From positions 1 through 7,122 of the forward strand of contig JAVBPC010000111.1 in NCBI GenBank assembly GCA_031549905.1: a stretch of DNA of 7,122 nt. Direction: 5' to 3'. Under the pieces are notes generated by a model. The model did no database searches. It was not told where the DNA came from and saw only the letters and a list, made by a program, of their open reading frames with translations. Each line of letters begins with the position of its first letter. Positions within the stretch are counted from its first letter, which is position 1. Source of the DNA: Avichristensenella sp031549905. GTDB lineage: Bacteria; Bacillota; Clostridia; Christensenellales; Aristaeellaceae. Below are positions 1 through 6,067 of this stretch, in pieces. The position numbers were made by a program, and so were the translations under genes.

Positions 1-15
1 GTGAGCGTCCCGCAT

Positions 16-145
16 CCCACCCCCGGCGGTCGCAACCGAAATTCCCCGAATTTCGGCAGACCGCACCCCAGCCGCAGCGACCCCACCCCGGCTACGGCGG
101 TGCACCTGAAATTCCCTGACTTTCAGGCAACCGCCCAGCCCGGGG
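16..145. repeat. Two tandem diverged copies of a two-part hairpin element
   Basis: Two related units of about 65-70 nt lie head to tail, at about 16-81 and 82-145. Unit 1 folds as an outer stem GCGGTC (26-31) with GACCGC (59-64) and an inner 9-bp stem CCGAAATTC (36-44) with GAATTTCGG (48-56), loop CCC. Unit 2 folds as an outer stem GGCGGT (96-101) with ACCGCC (130-135) and an inner stem of about 10 bp (105-114 with 118-127, one mismatch), loop CCT. In unit 2 the pairing can extend outward, 86-93 with 137-145, with one bulge. The copies share the same plan, including a short purine-rich internal loop, but differ in sequence, and several differences fall on both sides of a stem. This resembles an intergenic REP-like palindromic repeat. 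No function is visible; the structure is read directly, the class is inferred. Confidence 0.7.
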
Positions 146-148
146 TGC

Positions 149-290
149 TCGAGGGGGTCTCAACCCCCTCGACTTCAATCGTATCGACCGGCTTTGCCGG
201 TCGGGCGGGGAGTTTTCCGTAGGAAAACATTCCTTTCACGGCCGCAAGGCCGTGAGGGGGTTTCTAAAAGGGGGACGTGTCCCCCTTTTA
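149..290. repeat. Cluster of five consecutive perfect hairpins upstream of topA
   Basis: Five separate perfect inverted repeats follow one another: 149-158 with 163-172 (10 bp, loop CTCA); 186-192 with 196-202 (7 bp, loop TTT); 212-218 with 222-228 (7 bp, loop GTA); 236-243 with 248-255 (8 bp, loop GCAA, a GNRA tetraloop); and 265-274 with 281-290 (10 bp, arms TAAAAGGGGG and CCCCCTTTTA). The last ends 11 nt before the topA Shine-Dalgarno. It could act as a terminator for something upstream, but the T-run is only TTTT followed by A, so that is weak. No promoter for topA stands out here. Such palindrome clusters resemble intergenic repeats of GC-rich Firmicutes, which is an inference from general knowledge. 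Confidence 0.65.
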
Positions 291-301
291 CATCCGACAC
301 T

Positions 302-307
302 AGGAGG
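302..307 (+). promoter_or_regulatory. Ribosome binding site that fixes the topA TTG start
   Basis: AGGAGG sits 8 nt upstream of a TTG codon at 316. There is no in-frame ATG near the conserved N-terminal motif, so this site decides the start of topA. Confidence 0.85.
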
Positions 308-315
308 ATATTATC

Positions 316-2424
316 TTGCCCCAGAGGAAACACAAGCTGATCATCGTCGAATCCCCGGCAAAGGCCCGCACCATCTCGAAATTCCTGGGCAGCGGCTACA
401 AGGTTGAGGCATCCAACGGCCATGTGCGCGATCTGCCCAAATCGCAGACCGGCGTCGATGTCGCAAACGATTTCGAGCCGAAATACATCACCATCCGCGG
501 GCGCGGAGAGGTGCTGGATAAGCTGCGCCGCGAGGCCAAGAACGCATCCCAAGTCCTGCTCGCCACCGACCCTGACCGCGAGGGCGAGGCGATCTCCTGG
601 CACCTGGCGCATGTGCTGAATGTGGACCCGGATTCGCCGTGCCGCGTGGAATTCCATGAAATCACATCAAAAGCCGTCAAGGACGCGCTGAAAGACCCGC
701 GCCCCATCGATATGAAGCGCGTCAGCGCCCAGCAGGCCCGCCGCGTGCTGGATCGGCTTGTCGGCTATTCGATCAGCCCCTTGCTGTGGGCGAAGATCAA
801 AAAGGGCCTGTCCGCAGGGCGCGTGCAGTCAGTTGCCACCCGCATGATCGTGGACAGGGATGAAGAAATCGATCAGTTCATCCCGGAAGAATACTGGGAT
901 ATTGAGGCGAAAATGCTGTCCGCGGGCCGCGCTTTTTCCGCGCGCCCGGTGGATGCGGACGGCAAAAAGCTGGATGTCAAGGGCGCGCAGCAGGCCGATG
1001 AAACCGTCGCTGCGCTGAAAGGCCAAACGTTTACCGTCCAGCAGGATAAGCGCGCCGAAAAGCGCCGCAACCCTTCGCCCCCGTTCACCACGCCGAACAT
1101 GCAGCAGGATGCCGCGCGCAAGCTGCACTTCACCACCGCAAAAACCATGCAGATCGCGCAGCAGCTGTACGAGGGCGTCGACCTGTCCGGCGAAACGGTG
1201 GGTCTGATCACTTACATCCGTACCGACAGCGTGCGCATCTCCGATGAGGCGATCGCGGCCGTGCGCGAATACATCCCGGAGCGCTACGGCTTAAAGTTCC
1301 TGCCCGATACGCCCAACACCTACAAGGGCAGAAAGCACGCGCAGGATGCGCACGAAGCCATCCGCCCGACAGATGTGCGCCGCCGCCCCGAAGATGTCAA
1401 GGGCGAGCTGACGCGTGACCAATTCGGCCTGTACCGCCTGGTGTACCTGCGCTTCATCGCCAGCCAGATGACCCCCGCCGTGTATGATACGGAAACGGCC
1501 ATCCTGGAGGCGGGCGATGTGCGCCTGCGCTTCTACGGCGAAAGCAAGAAGTTCGCAGGGTTCACATCCGTGTACGAAGAAGGCACGGATGACCCCATCG
1601 AAAACAACGAAACCACGCTGCCGCTGCTTGCCGTCAGCGATACGGCCACCGTATCCGGCATCGAATCGCAGCAGCACTTCACCCAGCCGCCGCCGTACTT
1701 CACGGAGGCCACGCTGGTCAAGGCCATGGAAGAAAAGGGCATCGGCCGCCCCAGCACCTACGCGCCGACGATTTCGACGATCATCGCGCGCGGGTACGTC
1801 AGCCGCGAACAGCGCAAGCTCTACCCCACGCTGCTGGGCCAGCTGGTGACGCAGATGATGTGCGAAAACTTTGCCGACATCGTTGATGAGCAGTTCACCG
1901 CCGACATGGAAGACAAGCTGGACCGCATCGAAGAGGACAACCTGCCCTGGAAGCAGATCATCCGCGATTTCTACGGCCCGTTTGACGAGACGCTGAAAAA
2001 GGCCGAAGCGACGATCGAAAAGGTCAAGGTCGCAGATGAAGTATCCGATGAGGTATGCGAGCTGTGCGGCGCGCCGCTGGTGTACAAGATGGGCCGCTAC
2101 GGCAAATTCCTGGCGTGCAGCCGCTTCCCGGATTGCCGCGGCACCAAGGCCATCCAGGTGGAGCTGGATGTGCCGTGCCCCAAGTGCGGCAGTGCGCTGC
2201 TTGAAAAGACCAGCCGACGCGGGCGCAAATTCTTCGGCTGCAAGAAGTACCCCGAGTGCGATTTCGTATCGTGGGATATGCCGGTGAATGAGAAATGCCC
2301 CGTCTGCGGCGGGTTCATGACGCTGAAAGAGACCCGCAAGGGCGGCAGGTGGTACCTTTGCGCAAACGAGGGGTGTCGGCATAAAATGGAGGCGCCGGAG
2401 GCCCCGGAGGAGATAGACGAGTGA
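316..2424 (+). CDS. topA: DNA topoisomerase I (type IA)
   Basis: Type IA topoisomerase that relaxes negative supercoils by passing one strand through a transient break in the other, with Mg2+, in the nucleoid. The protein is 702 residues, close to the usual Firmicutes length. The Toprim domain is at about 6-120, with LIIVESPAKA at 8-17 (catalytic Glu12) and the metal-binding DPDREGE at 85-91 (Asp85, Asp87, Glu89). SAGRVQS lies at 166-172. The active-site tyrosine is Tyr300 in GLITYIRTDS. GIGRPSTYAP (475-484) is another family signature. The C-terminus has three complete four-cysteine zinc ribbons: Cys581/584/601/607, Cys621/624/642/648 and Cys661/664/682/687. It ends in a short acidic tail. 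Translation starts at TTG 316 behind AGGAGG at 8 nt. The stop overlaps the GTG of the next gene, so the two are probably co-transcribed. No catalytic residue is missing. Confidence 0.98.
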   Translation: MPQRKHKLIIVESPAKARTISKFLGSGYKVEASNGHVRDLPKSQTGVDVANDFEPKYITIRGRGEVLDKLRREAKNASQVLLATDPDREGEAISWHLAHVLNVDPDSPCRVEFHEITSKAVKDALKDPRPIDMKRVSAQQARRVLDRLVGYSISPLLWAKIKKGLSAGRVQSVATRMIVDRDEEIDQFIPEEYWDIEAKMLSAGRAFSARPVDADGKKLDVKGAQQADETVAALKGQTFTVQQDKRAEKRRNPSPPFTTPNMQQDAARKLHFTTAKTMQIAQQLYEGVDLSGETVGLITYIRTDSVRISDEAIAAVREYIPERYGLKFLPDTPNTYKGRKHAQDAHEAIRPTDVRRRPEDVKGELTRDQFGLYRLVYLRFIASQMTPAVYDTETAILEAGDVRLRFYGESKKFAGFTSVYEEGTDDPIENNETTLPLLAVSDTATVSGIESQQHFTQPPPYFTEATLVKAMEEKGIGRPSTYAPTISTIIARGYVSREQRKLYPTLLGQLVTQMMCENFADIVDEQFTADMEDKLDRIEEDNLPWKQIIRDFYGPFDETLKKAEATIEKVKVADEVSDEVCELCGAPLVYKMGRYGKFLACSRFPDCRGTKAIQVELDVPCPKCGSALLEKTSRRGRKFFGCKKYPECDFVSWDMPVNEKCPVCGGFMTLKETRKGGRWYLCANEGCRHKMEAPEAPEEIDE
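2406..2412 (+). promoter_or_regulatory. Shine-Dalgarno for the upstream trmFO start (GTG 2421)
   Basis: GGAGGAG lies 8 nt before GTG 2421, inside the last codons of topA. It is near-ideal in sequence and spacing, but the same bases also encode Pro-Glu-Glu of the acidic TopA tail, so the match could be fortuitous. The rival start, TTG 2520, has only a weaker GGGAAGAAG at 2506-2514. Confidence 0.5.
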
Positions 2425-3809
2425 CGCGCGGTGCGGTGACAGGCGCAGGCCTGGCCCCGGCGCACACTTCGGCTGCACAGGGTTACGAAAGCGTTCAAAA
2501 GCCCCGGGAAGAAGAAAAATTGCCGCGCTGCACGGTGATCGGCGCGGGCCTGGCGGGCGCGGAAGCCGCCTGGCAGCTGGCCCAGGCGGGCATCCCGGTT
2601 ACACTGATTGAAATGAAACCGGGCAAAAAAACGCCCGCCCACAAGGCCGACGGGTTCGCCGAGCTGGTCTGCTCCAATTCTTTGCGGAGCGACAGGCTGA
2701 CGAACGCCGTCGGTTTGCTCAAGGAAGAGATGCGGCGTTTCGGCTCGCTGATCATGCGGGCGGCGGATGCGGCGCGGGTGCCCGCGGGCGGCGCGCTGGC
2801 CGTGGACCGCGATGCCTTTTCTGGGTTTGTGACAGGGTTTTTAAAAGAACATCCGCTTGTTGATGTTATTTCTCAAGAGCAAACCGCTCTGCCCGATCCC
2901 CCCGCGATCATCGCCACGGGGCCGCTCACCTCGGAGGCGCTGGCGGGCGCGATCCAGGCGCTGCACCCCACGCTGTCGTTTTACGATGCGGCCGCGCCCA
3001 TCGTCACGCTGGAATCGATCGATCAGGATCGGGTTTTCCGCCAGTCGCGCTACGGCCGCGGTGATGATTACCTCAACTGCCCGCTGACGGCGGAAGAATA
3101 CGACGCGTTCTACGACGCGCTGGTCGCCGCCCCCACCGCGCCCATCCATGGCTTTGAGGAAAAGCATGTGTTTGAGGGCTGCATGCCGGTGGAAAGCCTG
3201 GCCCGGCGCGGGAAAATGTCGCTTGCGTTCGGGCCGATGAAGCCCGTGGGCCTTTCCGACCCGCGCACCGGCCGCCGCCCGTTTGCCGTGGTGCAGCTGC
3301 GCCAGGATGACGCCGCCGGCAGCCTGTACAACCTGGTCGGCTTTCAGACGCGCCTGACGTTCCCCGCGCAAAAGCAGGTGTTCGGCCTGATTCCCGGCCT
3401 TGAAAACGCCGCGTTCGCGCGCTACGGCGTGATGCACAGGAACACATTCCTGCGCGCGCCGGGCATCCTGGGCCCCGATTTTCAGGTGATAGGCCGCGAA
3501 GGCCTGTACTTTGCCGGGCAAATCACCGGCGTGGAAGGGTATGTCGAGTCGGCGGCCTCCGGGCTGATAGCCGGGCTGGCGCTTTCGCGGCGGCTGCGCG
3601 GGCTGGAACCGGTTGCCTTCCCCGGCACGACCGCGCTGGGCGCGCTGTCCCGCCACGTTTCCACTGAGCGCAAGGACTACCAGCCCATGAACGTATCCTT
3701 CGGCCTGATGGACCCGCTGGATGTGAAAATCCGCGACAAAGCAAAACGCTATGAAACGGTGTCGCGAAAGGCGCTGGAGACGATTGAGGGGATCAAGAAA
3801 GAACTGTAG
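2421..3809 (+). CDS. trmFO: Methylenetetrahydrofolate-tRNA (uracil-5-)-methyltransferase TrmFO
   Basis: FAD enzyme that makes 5-methyluridine at position 54 in the tRNA T-loop, taking the carbon from methylenetetrahydrofolate and reducing it with NAD(P)H; cytosolic. From GTG 2421 it is 462 residues. The FAD-binding dinucleotide motif GAGLAGAE is at 41-48, the conserved ELVCSNSLRS at 81-90 (Cys84), PAGGALAVDR at 121-130, the FEGCMP motif with the second conserved cysteine at Cys254, GPMKPVGL at 271-278, VQLRQDDAAGSLYN at 291-304, and FAGQITGVEGYVESAASG at 364-381. Both cysteines implicated in catalysis in the Bacillus enzyme are present. The start is uncertain. Family members begin only a few residues before the FAD motif, which would favour TTG 2520 (429 residues, near the usual 435), yet GTG 2421 has the better ribosome site and overlaps the topA stop. 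Residues 1-33 match nothing I recognise. Confidence 0.97.
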   Translation: MTRGAVTGAGLAPAHTSAAQGYESVQKPREEEKLPRCTVIGAGLAGAEAAWQLAQAGIPVTLIEMKPGKKTPAHKADGFAELVCSNSLRSDRLTNAVGLLKEEMRRFGSLIMRAADAARVPAGGALAVDRDAFSGFVTGFLKEHPLVDVISQEQTALPDPPAIIATGPLTSEALAGAIQALHPTLSFYDAAAPIVTLESIDQDRVFRQSRYGRGDDYLNCPLTAEEYDAFYDALVAAPTAPIHGFEEKHVFEGCMPVESLARRGKMSLAFGPMKPVGLSDPRTGRRPFAVVQLRQDDAAGSLYNLVGFQTRLTFPAQKQVFGLIPGLENAAFARYGVMHRNTFLRAPGILGPDFQVIGREGLYFAGQITGVEGYVESAASGLIAGLALSRRLRGLEPVAFPGTTALGALSRHVSTERKDYQPMNVSFGLMDPLDVKIRDKAKRYETVSRKALETIEGIKKEL

Positions 3810-3813
3810 AAAC

Positions 3814-3984
3814 ACGCCAGGGGCTTTGCCCCTGGACCCCACTTAAGGGCCTAAGGCCCTTAAGAATCCCTGCATAGGGGTTATTAATTTAAAAACACCA
3901 ACCCGCCGTGAGGCGAAAACGAAGGGGTTCTTAGGGGATATATCCCCTAAGTGGGGGTCCAGGGGGCAAAGCCCCCTGGCGTTC
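3814..3984. repeat. Inverted-repeat element with nested palindromes between trmFO and hslV
   Basis: A left arm (about 3814-3870) is an imperfect reverse complement of a right arm (about 3924-3984), giving a possible fold-back of about 170 nt. Each arm also contains its own palindromes. On the left these are CCAGGGGC (3817-3824) with GCCCCTGG (3828-3835), loop TTT, and CTTAAGGGCC (3842-3851) with GGCCCTTAAG (3855-3864), loop TAA. On the right they are the perfect 22-bp palindrome at 3930-3951 and CCAGGGGGC (3959-3967) with GCCCCCTGG (3971-3979), loop AAA. The centre (about 3880-3900) is AT-rich, with a small CGCC-GTGA-GGCG hairpin at 3904-3915. No transposase and no clear target-site duplication are visible. 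It looks like a MITE-like or REP-pair intergenic element. It could hinder transcription from trmFO into hslV, but there is no T-run typical of an intrinsic terminator. Confidence 0.8.
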
Positions 3985-4021
3985 CCCCGTTCCCCCCCAA
4001 CACAGAAAGGACTTGCAAGCC

Positions 4022-4552
4022 ATGCTGAAAGGGACAACTATCTGCGGCGTTCGCCGGAACGGGCAGGCCGCTATTGCCGGGGACGGGCAGGTTACGATGG
4101 GCGAGACGACGATTTTCAAGGGCAGCGCGGTGAAGGTGCGCAGGATATGCGACGGGCGGTGCGTGCTTGGGTTTGCTGGCACGGTCGCGGACGCGTTCGC
4201 GCTGTCGGAGAAATTCGAGGACAAGATGCAGCAGTACGGGTACAACCTGATGCGCGCCGCGGTGGAGCTGGCGCAGGAATGGCGCAGCGACAAGGCGCTA
4301 CGCAAGCTGGAAGCGATGATGATTGTCGCGGACAAGGACGACATGCTGATCGTATCGGGCACGGGCGAGGTCATCACGCCGGATGACGGCGTGTGCGCGA
4401 TCGGCAGCGGCGGAAACTACGCGCTGGCAGCGGCGCGGGCGATGGTTCGGCACACGGAGATGACCGCGCACGATATCGCCGAAGAGGCGCTGAAGGTGGC
4501 GGCGTCCATCTGCGTATACACGAACGAGCACATTACCGTTCTGGATGTATAA
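4022..4552 (+). CDS. hslV: ATP-dependent protease peptidase subunit HslV (ClpQ)
   Basis: Threonine peptidase, related to proteasome beta subunits, that forms a double-hexamer chamber and degrades proteins fed to it by HslU; cytosolic. It has 176 residues from ATG 4022. The core begins TTICGVRRNG, so the likely nucleophile is Thr5, behind a four-residue leader Met-Leu-Lys-Gly. AGDGQVTMG follows at 19-27, with the conserved Asp21, and Lys38 precedes VRR. FAGTVADAF (51-59), KLEAMMIVAD (95-104), SGTGEVITPDDG (112-123) and AIGSGGNYALAAARA (126-140) are typical and very close in style to Bacillus ClpQ. A TTG three codons upstream (4013) is in frame but lies 1 nt from the AGAAAGGA ribosome site (4004-4011). 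ATG 4022 at 10 nt is therefore preferred. hslU follows after 153 nt. Ser or Thr cleavage chemistry cannot be proven from sequence alone. Confidence 0.96.
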   Translation: MLKGTTICGVRRNGQAAIAGDGQVTMGETTIFKGSAVKVRRICDGRCVLGFAGTVADAFALSEKFEDKMQQYGYNLMRAAVELAQEWRSDKALRKLEAMMIVADKDDMLIVSGTGEVITPDDGVCAIGSGGNYALAAARAMVRHTEMTAHDIAEEALKVAASICVYTNEHITVLDV

Positions 4553-4705
4553 GCTAAACGCACGCTACAGGAAGCATTTTCCCGGACTCGGCACAGGCAG
4601 GACCGCTGAACATACGCGCGCCGTTTCGATTATAAGAAATAAGCAAACGGGCGCATCATTCATTTCTATATCATAATAAATTGACCCGCTACAAGGAGGT
4701 ACAAC
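4553..4705 (+). promoter_or_regulatory. hslV-hslU intergenic region with strong hslU ribosome site and weak promoter candidate
   Basis: The 153-nt gap is less GC-rich than its surroundings. AAGGAGGT at 4693-4700, 5 nt before ATG 4706, is a near-perfect Shine-Dalgarno. TATAAG at 4631-4636 could be a -10 box with TGAACA (4607-4612, 4 of 6 bases) as -35 at an 18-nt spacing; this is weak. CCGTTT (4621-4626) and AAACGG (4645-4650) are inverted around that -10 and might form an operator or hairpin. I see no CIRCE or CtsR heat-shock operator and no terminator. Confidence 0.4.
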
Positions 4706-6067
4706 ATGCCGCAACTAACCCCCCGGGAGATCACCCGGGAACTGGACAGATACATCGTTGGCCAGAATGAGGCCAAGCGCGCCGTGGCCATCGCCCTGCG
4801 CAACCGCTACCGCCGCGCGCAGCTTGACCCCGAAATGCGCGAAGAGGTGGCACCGAAAAATATCCTGATGGTTGGCCCCACGGGCGTGGGCAAAACCGAG
4901 ATCGCGCGCCGGCTGGCAAAGCTGGTGGAGGCGCCCTTCGTCAAGGTGGAAGCCACGAAATTCACCGAAGTTGGCTATGTTGGCCGCGATGTGGAGTCGA
5001 TTGTCCGCGATTTGGTCGAGGCCGCCATCCGCATGGTGAAGGATGAATACGCCGAAAAAGTCAAGGCGCGCGCGACCGTGCTGGCCGAGGACAGGCTGGT
5101 TTCGCTGATCGTCAGCCCGCAAAAGCAGAAGGCGAACCCCATCGATGTGCTGCTGGGCAACAAGCCCCGCGAGCCGCAGCAGCCTCCCGAAGAGATGGAG
5201 CGCCTGCGCGGAAAGCGCGAAGAGGTGCGCGAACAGCTGATGCGCGGCGAACTGGAAAGTTATGAAATAGAAGTAGAAGTGGAAGACACGCCGCCGCCGG
5301 TGGAGATCAACGGGGCCAGCGTCAGCATCGGCGATATGATGGGCGGCATGATGCCCAAGAAGACAAAAATGCGCCGCGTGAAGGTTTCTGAGGCGCGCAA
5401 AATACTTCTTATGGAAGAAGAGGGCAAACTGATCGACATGGACGCCGTGACGCAGGAGGCGCTGACCCGCGCTGAACAGGACGGCATCGTGTTCATCGAT
5501 GAAATCGACAAGATCGCGGGGCGCTCCAGCGGGCACGGCCCGGATGTCAGCCGCGAGGGCGTGCAGCGCGACATACTACCCATTGTGGAAGGTTCGACCA
5601 TCAACACAAAATATGGGCCTGTGCGCACGGATTTCATGCTGTTCATCGCGGCGGGCGCTTTCCATGTGGCGAAGATCACCGACCTGATCCCGGAACTGCA
5701 GGGCCGCTTCCCGGTGCGCGTGACGCTGGGGTCTTTGTCGCAGGCGGATTTTCGCCTGATCCTGACGCAGCCGGAAAACGCGCTGACCCGGCAGTACACG
5801 GCGCTGCTGGCGGTGGACCATGTGACGCTGCGCTTTGAAGATTCCGCGCTGGATGTGCTGGCCGAGGCCGCGTACCTTGCCAACGAAAACGGCGAAGACA
5901 TCGGCGCGCGCCGCCTGGTGACGATCTTCGAAAAATTGCTGGAAGATATTTCATTTAATGCTGATGGAAGCATGCCGACGTTTGACCTGAACATCAACGG
6001 CGAGTATGTGCGCCAGCGGCTGGGCGCGGAGGCGACCCGCAGAGACCTGAAGCAGTACATCCTATGA
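4706..6067 (+). CDS. hslU: ATP-dependent protease ATPase subunit HslU (ClpY)
   Basis: Hexameric AAA+ unfoldase that binds, unfolds and threads substrates into HslV; cytosolic. It has 453 residues, within the family range (443 in E. coli, somewhat longer in Bacillus). It starts with the typical LTPREITRELDRYIVGQ. Walker A GPTGVGKT is at 57-64, the substrate-gripping pore loop GYVG at 90-93, the inserted intermediate domain at about 110-235 with many charged residues and a Met/Gly-rich stretch (MMGGMMPKKT, 211-220), Walker B IVFIDEID at 261-268, VSREGVQRDILPI at 281-293, the arginine finger Arg334 in LQGRFPVRV, and sensor 2 GARRL at 400-404. The C-terminus ends in DLKQYIL, the tail that in this family docks into HslV. 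Start ATG 4706 has AAGGAGGT at 5 nt. The stop overlaps the next gene's ATG, implying co-translation. Confidence 0.98.
   Translation: MPQLTPREITRELDRYIVGQNEAKRAVAIALRNRYRRAQLDPEMREEVAPKNILMVGPTGVGKTEIARRLAKLVEAPFVKVEATKFTEVGYVGRDVESIVRDLVEAAIRMVKDEYAEKVKARATVLAEDRLVSLIVSPQKQKANPIDVLLGNKPREPQQPPEEMERLRGKREEVREQLMRGELESYEIEVEVEDTPPPVEINGASVSIGDMMGGMMPKKTKMRRVKVSEARKILLMEEEGKLIDMDAVTQEALTRAEQDGIVFIDEIDKIAGRSSGHGPDVSREGVQRDILPIVEGSTINTKYGPVRTDFMLFIAAGAFHVAKITDLIPELQGRFPVRVTLGSLSQADFRLILTQPENALTRQYTALLAVDHVTLRFEDSALDVLAEAAYLANENGEDIGARRLVTIFEKLLEDISFNADGSMPTFDLNINGEYVRQRLGAEATRRDLKQYIL

Noticed and set aside
1..222. Open frame of 73 codons starting at GTG 1 on the + strand
   Set aside because: It runs through the hairpin repeats, is rich in Pro, Ser, Thr and Arg without any domain, and has no ribosome site in view.
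265..290. Hairpin as an intrinsic terminator of an upstream gene
   Set aside because: The stem is strong, but there is no U-tract beyond the four T in the stem and no gene is visible upstream in the window.
16..290. CRISPR array or T-box/riboswitch leader
   Set aside because: The repeats are not identical or regularly spaced with unique spacers, and I could not find T-box or known riboswitch signatures.
1291..2478. Long reverse-strand open frame (395 codons) opposite topA and the trmFO start
   Set aside because: It is a shadow of topA caused by high GC; topA has all family motifs in its frame and the reverse product resembles nothing.
2841..3842. Reverse-strand open frame of 333 codons opposite trmFO
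   Set aside because: The trmFO frame carries conserved motifs over the whole interval, so the reverse frame is a GC-driven shadow.
3843..4037. Reverse-strand open frame of 64 codons in the trmFO-hslV gap
   Set aside because: It consists almost wholly of the inverted-repeat element, so the peptide follows from the palindromes; no ribosome site is visible.
4681..4686. TTGACC as a -35 box for hslU
   Set aside because: It lies only 25 nt before the start codon, with the Shine-Dalgarno where a -10 box would be needed.
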